From: Flammeovirga yaeyamensis | Lineage (GTDB): Bacteria; Bacteroidota; Bacteroidia; Cytophagales; Flammeovirgaceae | DNA: 64,000 nucleotides | Reading direction: 5' to 3' | Assembly: GCF_018736045.1 (NCBI RefSeq) | Contig: NZ_CP076132.1 | Coordinates: forward strand, 3,085,501 to 3,149,500 | Shown: positions 36,574 to 45,188 of the stretch, one piece after another | Layout: every line of letters starts with the position of its first letter | How positions within the stretch are numbered: position 1 is the stretch's first letter | Program-made: the position numbers and the translations under genes | Notes under the pieces: generated by a model | The model's input: only the letters and a program-made list of their open reading frames with translations | Databases searched by the model: none | Told to the model about the DNA's origin: nothing

Positions 36574-36709
36574 CAACAAAAGGGAATTTGGTGTAAATCC
36601 AAAACAGTCCCCGCTACTGTAACTTTTCCTATTAATTTAGGTTTTTGAGAATTACCACTGGTCGACCGGGAAGGTTCAAAATAAAAAGAAGTCAGGATAT
36701 CTTTTGTTG
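36574..36709 (+). promoter_or_regulatory. Cobalamin riboswitch
   Basis: The aptamer is closed by CAACAAAAG (36574-36582) with CTTTTGTTG (36701-36709). The conserved core is present: GGTGTAAATCC (36590-36600), CAGTCCCCGCTACTGT (36605-36620), the ACCACTGG/GGGAAGG arm (about 36656-36675), and the B12 box GAAGTCAGGATA (36688-36699). It ends 32 bases before the first ATG of the uptake operon with no terminator between, so control of translation start is likely. High cobalamin should reduce expression of the btu genes. Confidence 0.95.
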
Positions 36710-36741
36710 TAGAAATATTCTTCGGGTGAAAAGTGAAAACA

Positions 36742-37896
36742 ATGAAACGTCTTATAAATGTACTCCTATTTTTAGGAGCATTATCCACAGTTTTATTTAG
36801 CTGTGAATCTCATACAAACAAAACTTCAAAGGAAACTTATCAGAGTTTTACTGCAACTCCTCTGCAAGTAAAATATGCTAAAACTTTCTCTCTTGACTAT
36901 AAAGATGATTACAAAGTTTTACATCTAATCAATCCTTTCAACGACAAGAAGACCTCTTATGTATTATTGCAAAAGGGTCAATCATTGCCAACTGGTTTTA
37001 CTCAAAGCCAAGTTATTCGCATTCCCATTTCAAACATGATCACTACCACTACATCACAAACTACGATGATGGAAGAGTTGGATGCATTAGATGCTATTAG
37101 AGGTTATGTCGATTCTACATATATGTACAGTCAAGCTATTGTTGATCGAATGGCTGATGGAAAAATTATTACAGTTGGTTATGACATTACTGATAATGCA
37201 GAAAAGATTCTTATGTCTAATGCAGACCTTGTAATGGTTGTGGGAAATTCTTCTGTAACTGCTCAATCTTTTCCTGTGATTAGAAAAGCAGGTATTCCAA
37301 TTTTGTCGAACACTGATTGGCAAGAAAATGACTTATTAGGACGAGCTGAATGGGTGAAATTATTTGGAGCATTATTAAATAAAGAAAAGCAAGCTGATGC
37401 TTTATTTACAAGCATCGAATTAAAATATAACGATTTAGTAAAATTAGCGAAGCAATCGGATTCACAACCAAAAGTGATTACAGGTTTTCCTTATAAAGGA
37501 ATGTGGTCTGTACCTGGAGGTGCTTCTTATTTGGCAAAAGCTTTAGAGCAAACACATGTTTCTTACCCTTGGAGTGAAACAGATCAGACTGGAAGTATAC
37601 AACTAGATCTTGAAGCTGTTTTTGCAAAGGGTAAAGATGCTGATTATTGGGTAAATGCAGGAACAACAGACAACCTTCAACAGATTTTGAATAAAGATTC
37701 TCGTTATGGGCAATTCGATGCATTTAAAAATCGAATGGTCTTCAACCATAATAAACGAACAAGAGGTGGAATGGCTAGTGATTATTGGGCCACAGGAAAC
37801 CTCCATCCTGAAATCGTTTTAGCAGACTTAATAAAGATATTTCATCCGGATTTGTTACCGGATCACGAACTCTATTTCTATCAGAAATTACAATAA
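36742..37896 (+). CDS. BtuF-like cobalamin-binding lipoprotein
   Basis: Periplasmic substrate-binding protein of 384 aa with lipobox VLFSC (Cys21). It has the two-lobed class III fold pattern of iron-siderophore/B12 binding proteins: GYVDSTYMYS near 120, TVGYDITDNAEKILMSNADLVMVVG (about 145-170, split here for reading) and PILSNTDWQENDLLGRAEWV. Placement right after the cobalamin riboswitch and before a BtuB-like receptor supports B12 binding. The ATG at 36742 is preferred to the GTG nine bases earlier. The stop overlaps the next start by one base. No btuC/btuD genes are nearby. Confidence 0.88.
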   Translation: MKRLINVLLFLGALSTVLFSCESHTNKTSKETYQSFTATPLQVKYAKTFSLDYKDDYKVLHLINPFNDKKTSYVLLQKGQSLPTGFTQSQVIRIPISNMITTTTSQTTMMEELDALDAIRGYVDSTYMYSQAIVDRMADGKIITVGYDITDNAEKILMSNADLVMVVGNSSVTAQSFPVIRKAGIPILSNTDWQENDLLGRAEWVKLFGALLNKEKQADALFTSIELKYNDLVKLAKQSDSQPKVITGFPYKGMWSVPGGASYLAKALEQTHVSYPWSETDQTGSIQLDLEAVFAKGKDADYWVNAGTTDNLQQILNKDSRYGQFDAFKNRMVFNHNKRTRGGMASDYWATGNLHPEIVLADLIKIFHPDLLPDHELYFYQKLQ

Positions 37897-39767
37897 TGAT
37901 TAAGAGGATTATCACATTAGTGTTTCTCTTTGCTCATGTTTCTCTTTTTGCTCAGGATGAATATCAACTTCCTGATCGCGAATTAAATGAAGTGGAAATT
38001 ACAGCAAAGACCATGAAGTACTATAGTCAAGGAGCACATATACAATCTTTTGATAGTGCTACTATACAATTAAATAATGATAACACACTTGCATCTTTTC
38101 TTAGAGATCATAGTTCGGCTTATATAAGAGAATACGGTGCTCCCGGACAGCTTACTACTGTTTCTTTACGTGGTACTTCTCCTGAAAATACTGCAATTAT
38201 ATGGAATGGTATTAACTTAAATTCATTAACCCTAGGACAACTTGATATGTCATCAGTAAACATATTTTATTTTGATAATATGGATTTACATTATGGCTCC
38301 GGAGCTGCTCAATATGGTTCTGGTGCTGTTGGTGGTACAATAATTTTGGATGGACAACCAACATATCGCAAAAATTCAAATGCTCAAGTTGAATATTCAA
38401 CAGGAAGTTTTGGCCAACAATTCATTGGTGTAAAAGCTGAATTAGTTAGTAAAAAATGGAGGAATAAGATTACTGCTTTGTATCAAAAATCAGACAATGA
38501 TTATACTTTCACCAACAGAAGTATTATTGACACAATTGAAAAACAAAATAACGCAGGCTTCTGGCATAAAGGTATATTATACCAATCTTCATTTAAACCA
38601 ACTGATAATCAAGAAGTAAATGCTAAACTTTGGTACACAGAAGAACAAAGAGATATTCAACCGAGTATGGCAAATAATAATAACCCTCTTACTTATAACT
38701 CAATGTCAAATAGTAATTTTAGGGGGGTATTAGATTATAAATATACTTCATCAAATTGGGTACATTTAGGTAGAGTAGCTTTTATAAAGGATAATCAATA
38801 TTCATTTGGTTCATTTATTGGTACCGAAAGAATACAAGGTGAGTACAGTGCGGAAACATCAATAAAAAAAATAAATTTCAAGGGAGGTGTTAATGCAATG
38901 CATATTTGGCCAAATGTTAGTACATACCCTGAAAATACTCAAGAAACACGAGCATCTGCTTATGTTGCATTAAGATATGATTTTAATAATAGATTAAATA
39001 TTTCAACATTATTACGTCAAACTATTGTCACTGGTTATTCAGCACCTTTTACTCCTTCTCTTAGTTTAGCCTACAAAGTAGTAGGCTCCGAAAAGAATTA
39101 CTTAAATTTAAAGAGTTCGATTGCAAGAAGCTACAGAGTTCCAACACTTAATGAAAGATATTGGGGTGAAAATGCAAACCCTAATATTCGACCTGAGGAT
39201 GGTTACAACTTCGATCTAGGTTATCAATTTATTCACCATTTCAAACATTTTAGTTTAGAATCAAATACTTCTTTGTTTTATATAAAAATGTATGATAGAA
39301 TTGAATGGGTACCTGAAGATCCTACTTATGCTAGAAATATAAAAAACTCTTTATCTCAAGGAATAGAAACTGATATTAATTTCAATAATAATTATTCTGA
39401 AGCAGCACTAAAATGGATGGGAAAATTAGCTTATTCATTTACTGATGCTAAAAATTTAGATTCGGACAAACAATTAATTTATGTCCCTAATCATTTATTC
39501 AAAACTTCATTTCAATTAGGTTTTAAAGGCTGGGTATGGGAAATAAATACTCTTTTTACAGGAGAACGTACTACAACAGACGATTATGACATTATGCCTT
39601 CATATAATGTTATTAACAGTAGTTTAAGAAAAGCAATTACAATTAATAAAATAAAAACAGTAATCTGTTTTAAGGTGAATAATCTTCTTGATGAAGAGTA
39701 TCAGAATTATAAAAATTATTCGATGCCTGGCAGAAACTATACTTTCAAAATAAATTTTTCAATTTAA
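37896..39767 (+). CDS. BtuB-like TonB-dependent receptor
   Basis: Outer-membrane receptor of 623 aa. The signal peptide ends in LFAQ; the plug domain (about 30-150) starts with LNEVEITAKT and includes VSLRGTSPENTAIIWNGINL and YGSGAVGGTIILD; a 22-strand barrel follows, ending in aromatic NYTFKINFSI (a terminal strand). There is no CarboxypepD_reg domain and no SusD partner. Size and riboswitch control match cobalamin receptors. It is the second of three co-transcribed genes, overlapping the first by one base. Confidence 0.9.
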   Translation: MIKRIITLVFLFAHVSLFAQDEYQLPDRELNEVEITAKTMKYYSQGAHIQSFDSATIQLNNDNTLASFLRDHSSAYIREYGAPGQLTTVSLRGTSPENTAIIWNGINLNSLTLGQLDMSSVNIFYFDNMDLHYGSGAAQYGSGAVGGTIILDGQPTYRKNSNAQVEYSTGSFGQQFIGVKAELVSKKWRNKITALYQKSDNDYTFTNRSIIDTIEKQNNAGFWHKGILYQSSFKPTDNQEVNAKLWYTEEQRDIQPSMANNNNPLTYNSMSNSNFRGVLDYKYTSSNWVHLGRVAFIKDNQYSFGSFIGTERIQGEYSAETSIKKINFKGGVNAMHIWPNVSTYPENTQETRASAYVALRYDFNNRLNISTLLRQTIVTGYSAPFTPSLSLAYKVVGSEKNYLNLKSSIARSYRVPTLNERYWGENANPNIRPEDGYNFDLGYQFIHHFKHFSLESNTSLFYIKMYDRIEWVPEDPTYARNIKNSLSQGIETDINFNNNYSEAALKWMGKLAYSFTDAKNLDSDKQLIYVPNHLFKTSFQLGFKGWVWEINTLFTGERTTTDDYDIMPSYNVINSSLRKAITINKIKTVICFKVNNLLDEEYQNYKNYSMPGRNYTFKINFSI

Positions 39768-39782
39768 TTTTTATCATAAAAA

Positions 39783-40904
39783 ATGAAACACAATTTTTAC
39801 AAACAACTCCTACTTTTTATCACTTCATCATTATTATTGATCTCATGTAATGATGATAAAAATGAAAATGTAACTACTTTCGACCCAAGCTTTGTAATTG
39901 TAAACGAAGGTAATTTTTCTGAAGGTAATGGACGCCTTTTTGGAGTAGAGGAAAAGGACAGTATTTATACAATCATGCCTGATTATTTTAAATACAAAAA
40001 CAATAGAGAAATACAATCTTATCTTCAAGGCTGTGATATTAGTGAAAATGTCACTGTTATATGTGGTGCTAATGGCGACAAAATTGAATTCCTTGATTCT
40101 AAAAGTTTAGTACGTAAGTTTGACCCGTTTACGACAGATATTGTCAACCCAAGAAAAGCAGCCTTTTCTGACAATTATATTTTTGTTTCTGTTTGGGGAC
40201 CTTATACTGATGTAGATAATGGAGACTACAGCATAAAAAACTCTAAAATTATTAAACTTGATATTAATACAGGTAAAGAAGTATCAAGATTTGATGTAGG
40301 AAGTAAACCTGAAGGTTTAGCAGTTGTAAATGATGAATTATATGTTGCAATTGCGGATTCTACGAAAATTGAAGTTTATAACTTAGATGGTAACTTACAA
40401 GAGAATATTAACTTAAATGCTGTTCCTCAGGATTTTTTAGTTGATTCTGACAATAACTTATGGGTTTCATTAACTAAAGGTTATATTTTCCCAACTCCTG
40501 CTGATGAGAATTTAGGAATTGGTCAAGTGAATACATCTTCAAAAACTGTAGAATTAAAAGTTAACTTCCCTCAGATTAGTGGAAAAGGATTTATGAAATT
40601 CGATGAAAACTCGAGTAAAATCTATGCACTTGGTTCCATTATTACTTATGATGATGATTGGAATCAATTACCTGCAGAAAGTTCTATTATCCGATTTGAT
40701 ATTAATAATGCTGTTTCAGAAAAATATATGGAAGGTATTAATTTTAGTGGTTTTGGGATCAATCCAAACAATGATTATTTCTACCTAGCGATTACTCCTC
40801 ACTTTTCAGGTTCTGGTTCTTACCAAATATATAATGAAGAAAAAGAACTTGTGGCTAATGAAAGTGCAGGTGTAGGTCCATTTGATTTTATTTTCTTTAA
40901 ATAA
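39783..40904 (+). CDS. BtuG-like beta-propeller lipoprotein (DUF5074)
   Basis: Lipoprotein of 373 aa with lipobox LLISC (Cys22). The body shows YncE/DUF5074-like beta-propeller repeats: FVIVNEGNFSEGNGRLFGV, FDVGSKPEGLAVVNDELYVA and VPQDFLVDSDNNLWVSL. In Bacteroides, surface lipoproteins of this fold (BtuG) bind B12 very tightly and hand it to BtuB. Third position in the riboswitch-controlled operon, 15 bases after the receptor, supports that role (inference). Confidence 0.82.
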   Translation: MKHNFYKQLLLFITSSLLLISCNDDKNENVTTFDPSFVIVNEGNFSEGNGRLFGVEEKDSIYTIMPDYFKYKNNREIQSYLQGCDISENVTVICGANGDKIEFLDSKSLVRKFDPFTTDIVNPRKAAFSDNYIFVSVWGPYTDVDNGDYSIKNSKIIKLDINTGKEVSRFDVGSKPEGLAVVNDELYVAIADSTKIEVYNLDGNLQENINLNAVPQDFLVDSDNNLWVSLTKGYIFPTPADENLGIGQVNTSSKTVELKVNFPQISGKGFMKFDENSSKIYALGSIITYDDDWNQLPAESSIIRFDINNAVSEKYMEGINFSGFGINPNNDYFYLAITPHFSGSGSYQIYNEEKELVANESAGVGPFDFIFFK

Positions 40905-40928
40905 ACATTTTGTCAAAATAATAAGTGT

Positions 40929-40964
40929 AAAGAGTCAAGAAAATTTTTCTTGGCTCTTTTTTTT
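40929..40964 (+). terminator. Terminator of cobalamin uptake operon
   Basis: Fourteen-base arms (40929-40942 and 40946-40959) with a single T-G wobble, followed by an eight-T run. Confidence 0.9.
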
Positions 40965-41013
40965 ATGAGGTGATAAATCATAGTTTATGATATAAATAAG
41001 AAATACTTCAATC

Positions 41014-41757
41014 ATGAACTTCAATTTAAAAATAACTAGACCTAACGAACCTTTCCCTGACAAGATTAAATATCAATTAAAAGATATTATCGCTTTTCTG
41101 TCCATCCCTTTGATGTTCATTAATGGGTATGTATTACTCACCTATTTTGATCTTCAAAAAGAGACGGTAGCTGTTGCCGATGCCCTATTAAGAGGTTTTC
41201 TTTTCTTTATTCTCATTTACTTATATAAAGATGTGCTTCAAACTCATTGGAAATACTTTAATCAATCTAAAAGGAATTCATGGCTTTTAGTCATATTAGG
41301 AGGTATTCTACTTCAGATCATTATTTCAATCACTAAAAAATTATTACCAGAAATTGATGCTGTTGCTAGTCAGGGTACTCCCCTTTTTCAAAATCAAAAT
41401 GGACTACCCGAAATAAGTTTTTCATTATTTCTGATCACCTTAGGTCCTGTATTTACTTCACTTATAGAAGACATCACTTTTCGATACCTCTTATTACATA
41501 AGCTATTTCTTGATAATAAAATTTGGAGAGTAGTACTAGTAGTTTTCAATGCAGTGATCTTTGGATTAATACATTACAATAATTTCGGAGGACATATTAT
41601 TGCTACGGTGAGCTTTATGACTGCTGGATTGTTTCTAAACCTTATCTATTTATATACTAGAAATATTTGGCATGTCTTCTTGATTCATTGTTTGAATAAT
41701 TTTATCCTTTCAGTTTTGGGATTGTTTATTGTTTGGGGGATGCAATTATTACAATAA
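41014..41757 (+). CDS. CPBP family intramembrane protease-like protein
   Basis: Membrane protein of 247 aa with about seven helices. The CPBP (Abi/Rce1-like) motifs are IEDITFR (152-157; the usual EExxxR has its second Glu replaced by Asp), FGLIHYNN (catalytic His near 190) and HCLNN near 225. Such proteins cleave inside membranes or handle prenylated substrates; the Asp change is conservative and activity may remain. Followed by an unrelated operon after about 50 bases. Confidence 0.82.
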   Translation: MNFNLKITRPNEPFPDKIKYQLKDIIAFLSIPLMFINGYVLLTYFDLQKETVAVADALLRGFLFFILIYLYKDVLQTHWKYFNQSKRNSWLLVILGGILLQIIISITKKLLPEIDAVASQGTPLFQNQNGLPEISFSLFLITLGPVFTSLIEDITFRYLLLHKLFLDNKIWRVVLVVFNAVIFGLIHYNNFGGHIIATVSFMTAGLFLNLIYLYTRNIWHVFLIHCLNNFILSVLGLFIVWGMQLLQ

Positions 41758-41806
41758 TTTAAATCTTCGATTTATGATAGATAAAAAATAATTCGCAAAT
41801 TACTGA

Positions 41807-42307
41807 ATGAAGTATCATCATCAACTCTATTTCAGTATTCTATTCTTCTTTGCCTTAAACTTTTCTTATGGACAAGAAAAATATGGCTATTTCTATCTTG
41901 ATTCCGTAAAAATAGAACTTCCTCAATATGTAAAAGAGGAACATGAAAAAGTTTTTTTAACTGATAGTTTAACGAAAATTCTCCAACATAAATCTCAAGA
42001 ATTTGCATTAAGTTATACGGTAATTGAAGAACACAGAGAATGGACTCCAGAAGAAATTGATAGTTTAAGTAGAAGTTTAGAAAATCAACAAAAATCTATT
42101 CAGGCTTTTCAGTTAAAAGCTATGGGTATCATTAGTGATAGAGAGAAAAACTTTGACAAAGAAATCAAACAATATATAAGTGAAAAAGTAGTTTTGTTTT
42201 GTGAAGCTAAAGGCATCTCTTATATTTTCCCTAAACAGATTTTGATGTATCAATCTAAAGATTGTGATTATACCTCAGAGTTTATCAAATTTTTAAAGAC
42301 AGAATAA
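41807..42307 (+). CDS. OmpH/Skp-like periplasmic protein
   Basis: Exported protein of 166 aa with a signal peptide ending YGQ. KYGYFYLDSVKIELPQY after the cleavage site resembles the first strand of OmpH/Skp proteins (GYxxxDxVxxxxPxY); the middle (45-125) is charged and helical like Skp tentacles; the C-terminal ISYIFPKQILMYQSKDCDYT ends the fold. A chaperone role for outer-membrane proteins is likely but the match is weak. It overlaps context with the next gene (one base apart). Confidence 0.65.
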   Translation: MKYHHQLYFSILFFFALNFSYGQEKYGYFYLDSVKIELPQYVKEEHEKVFLTDSLTKILQHKSQEFALSYTVIEEHREWTPEEIDSLSRSLENQQKSIQAFQLKAMGIISDREKNFDKEIKQYISEKVVLFCEAKGISYIFPKQILMYQSKDCDYTSEFIKFLKTE

Positions 42308-42308
42308 T

Positions 42309-43607
42309 ATGAAAACTACCACCCTACTTTCTCTTCTCTTAATATTATTCTTCAGTTGTCAAAAACAAGACAAACCTACACAATCTTGTGAACTCATTGA
42401 TATTGGAAAAATAGGCACTACATGTGATTCACTTAGGGCAATAGGTCAACATAATAAAGCAGCTCAAGTCTATTATCAAGCAGGTGAAATTAATCAATCC
42501 TCAGAATTATTTGTGTATGCTGCTTGGCAATATGGTGAAGGAAATGCGGTTGACTCTGCATTATTGTCAGTAAAAAGATCGATTGATTTTGGCATGAATG
42601 ACCCTATTATTCTGAATAAATTGGGAATTGAAAAAGGCGGAAATGATGTAAAGTTAAGATTAGAAGTCGATTCTTTGCTTGATATCATTCATCAAAGAAA
42701 CCAGTATATAGAGAATTTTGAAATTGTTACTGCCCCTACCGATCGATTCTGGAAATATTTTGAACAATCAATTCATGATGAAGAAAATGCAGATCTGTAT
42801 TTATCAAATTATATCTGCGAAGGATCTCTTGCCTTAAAAGATTACTATCATATTCGATACGAAAATGTAGAAAAAATGAAAAGGGTGATGGTCGAGAAAA
42901 ACCCTGCCTACTATCAATATTTAAGAGAACATGTTTCTAATAACCGATTGGAAGGTGTAGCGAATAATGCCAAAACAATGATGGTAAGATTTTCTGATTT
43001 GTACCCTCAAGCAGTATTTCCTAAAACGTATATCGTTCCCGATTTAATCAATGGGTCTGGAACTTTAACCGAATTAGGTCTTTTTATTGGGGTGACTATG
43101 TTTGCAAAATCAGATAGCATGCCTTTGGAAAATCTTAATGATTGGCAGAAGAATTCCATCACAGAATTTGAGAACATGAAATACGATTTAGTGCATGAAC
43201 TAATGCACTTTCAACAATCATATTCGGATCATGAAAATGCAGATAAAGTATTGGGGAAAATTATAGAAGAGGGTGTTTGTGATTTCTTGGTATCTATTCT
43301 AACAGAAGACCAACAACCTAGCCCTGGAGTCCAACATAATTTAGATTACTTGAAAGATCCCAAAAACTTCAATTTTGTGATGAAAGAATTGAAGCGAGAG
43401 GCCTACAGTACCGATTTATCAAAGTGGATGCATAATGGTGGAGCAATTAAAGACCGACCAAGTAACCTTGGATATACAATGGGGTACCTCGTTTGTAAAT
43501 CATATTACGATAAAAGTGAGGATAAGAAAGTAGCAATTTATGAACTACTGAATACGAACAACTTCAAGAAGATTATAGAAAAAAGTGATTATAGAGAAAT
43601 ATTGTAG
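42309..43607 (+). CDS. Lipoprotein with HExxH zinc peptidase motif
   Basis: Lipoprotein of 432 aa (lipobox LFFSC, Cys17). The N-terminal part (20-130) contains TPR-like helices (AAQVYYQAGEINQSSELFVY). The motif HELMH at 296-300 with EEGVCDFL about 30 residues later is a zincin-type arrangement as in DUF2268 or GldB-like putative proteases. KTYIVPDLINGSGTLTELGLFIG lies before it. No substrate is known. It starts two bases after the Skp-like gene stop and is likely co-transcribed. Confidence 0.78.
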   Translation: MKTTTLLSLLLILFFSCQKQDKPTQSCELIDIGKIGTTCDSLRAIGQHNKAAQVYYQAGEINQSSELFVYAAWQYGEGNAVDSALLSVKRSIDFGMNDPIILNKLGIEKGGNDVKLRLEVDSLLDIIHQRNQYIENFEIVTAPTDRFWKYFEQSIHDEENADLYLSNYICEGSLALKDYYHIRYENVEKMKRVMVEKNPAYYQYLREHVSNNRLEGVANNAKTMMVRFSDLYPQAVFPKTYIVPDLINGSGTLTELGLFIGVTMFAKSDSMPLENLNDWQKNSITEFENMKYDLVHELMHFQQSYSDHENADKVLGKIIEEGVCDFLVSILTEDQQPSPGVQHNLDYLKDPKNFNFVMKELKREAYSTDLSKWMHNGGAIKDRPSNLGYTMGYLVCKSYYDKSEDKKVAIYELLNTNNFKKIIEKSDYREIL

Positions 43608-43693
43608 AATGATATATTCATTATTCTTTTGGGAATGAAAAGATATTTATCGTAACATTGTACGTATTTATTTTTCAAATTTCTACAAAACCA

Positions 43694-45133
43694 ATGAAAA
43701 AGCTACTAACACTACTCTTCTCTCTCAGTTTTACGTTCTCCTATGCGCAACACAAAATCAAGGGAGAAAAGCTTCTAGAAGATTTTGATACCTTAGTCAG
43801 TGAACTTAGACTTCAACATCAAGGACTCTACAATTATACAGACAAAAGCGATACGGATTCTATTTTAGACAGTATCAGAAATACGCTAAAAAATGGAAAA
43901 ACCTATCTGGAATTCTATGAGGACACTCGCCTTGTTATCGGTTTAACCAATGAAGGACATACTTCCATCGATCTTCCCAAAAAACAATTGATCAAATTAG
44001 GTCTATCCAAATCATTTTTACCACTGAAGGTGAAATTTTGTGATGATCATTTAATGGTTGTTCAAAATTATGGGAAAGAGATACTAGACCTAAAACAAGG
44101 TACTGAGATTCTTTCTGTTAATGGTCGATCAATTGATGAAATTTGCAACAAAATTTACCCACTTATTCCTTCTGATGGCTTTAATGTCACATCAAAAAAT
44201 GAATGGGTTGGAGGAATTATCTTTTCCCTGTTGAATCGTTTGGCTTATGGAAAATCAAAAAATTTTGTGTTAGAAGTAAAAAAATTGGATAGTTCTATCA
44301 TCAAAAAAATTGATTTAAAACCGGTTCGTTTATCAAGATTCAAGACCAAAAACGCGTTATATCCTAAGATTGATTTTGACTATAAACATTTCGTTTTTGA
44401 ACAGATCAACGATTCGATTGCTTATATGAGTATCCCTACTTTAGGAACTGATAGCATCGATTACGCTCAGACTTATCAATCTTATTTTTCTAAAGTGGAT
44501 TCCTTAAACATTAAACATCTAATTATTGATGTTCAAGAAAATGGTGGAGGAACGGAAGGAAAGGAGAATCTTTTATTTAGCTACTTATATCATGATGTTT
44601 TCCAAAAGTATAAGCGAATTACAATGCTTCCCAAACCTTATGAAATAAATAAGGAGGATGAAGACTATATTGAAGATAAGTGGGCATTAAAAGGTGATAC
44701 AGCATATCGGGGTGACTATACTTTAATGAGCGACTATTATTCTAATCTAGGTTTTAAACATCCAAAAGAGCATTTGATCTATGATGGAAAAGTTTACGTT
44801 CTAATTAGTGGTAAAACATTCTCAGGTGGAGCTGAATTTTCTAGCTTAGTGAAAATGACAAATAGAGGTCTTTTTATAGGTGAAGAAACGGGCGGAACCT
44901 ACGAAGGTAATGTTAGTGGATATGCCGAATATGTTACACTACCTAACACAAAAATTGAGGTAAATATTCCAACAGTTCACTTTCAGATGAAGGTAAACCC
45001 CAAAGAAAGAGGTCGAGGTGTACTACCTGATTATCGTGTTCCTGAAAAACCACAGGATTATTTAAATGGGGTGAATACTAAAAAAGAGTTTGCTATTCAA
45101 CTTATTCTTAACTCGAAAGCATCTGAATTATAA
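43694..45133 (+). CDS. S41 family (tail-specific) peptidase
   Basis: Exported protease of 479 aa. The signal peptide MKKLLTLLFSLSFTFSYAQ supports 43694 over 43658. A PDZ-like region is at about 115-200 (LKQGTEILSVNGRSI), and the catalytic domain has LIIDVQENGGG, then SGKTFSGGAEFSSLVK with the nucleophilic Ser in TFSGG, and GLFIGEETGGTYEGNVSG. In S41 proteins a Lys completes the pair. Likely acts on periplasmic or surface proteins. It converges on the sulfatase gene. Confidence 0.85.
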   Translation: MKKLLTLLFSLSFTFSYAQHKIKGEKLLEDFDTLVSELRLQHQGLYNYTDKSDTDSILDSIRNTLKNGKTYLEFYEDTRLVIGLTNEGHTSIDLPKKQLIKLGLSKSFLPLKVKFCDDHLMVVQNYGKEILDLKQGTEILSVNGRSIDEICNKIYPLIPSDGFNVTSKNEWVGGIIFSLLNRLAYGKSKNFVLEVKKLDSSIIKKIDLKPVRLSRFKTKNALYPKIDFDYKHFVFEQINDSIAYMSIPTLGTDSIDYAQTYQSYFSKVDSLNIKHLIIDVQENGGGTEGKENLLFSYLYHDVFQKYKRITMLPKPYEINKEDEDYIEDKWALKGDTAYRGDYTLMSDYYSNLGFKHPKEHLIYDGKVYVLISGKTFSGGAEFSSLVKMTNRGLFIGEETGGTYEGNVSGYAEYVTLPNTKIEVNIPTVHFQMKVNPKERGRGVLPDYRVPEKPQDYLNGVNTKKEFAIQLILNSKASEL

Positions 45134-45136
45134 GAC

Positions 45137-45179
45137 ATCAAAAAAGCACTTAATCATGTTAATTAAGTGCTTTTTTGAT
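45137..45179. terminator. Bidirectional terminator, S41 peptidase/sulfatase
   Basis: Eighteen-base perfect arms (45137-45154 and 45162-45179) with core AAGCACTTAAT and a seven-base loop, with A6/T6 tracts on both sides. Confidence 0.93.
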
Positions 45180-45188
45180 AATTTCTTA

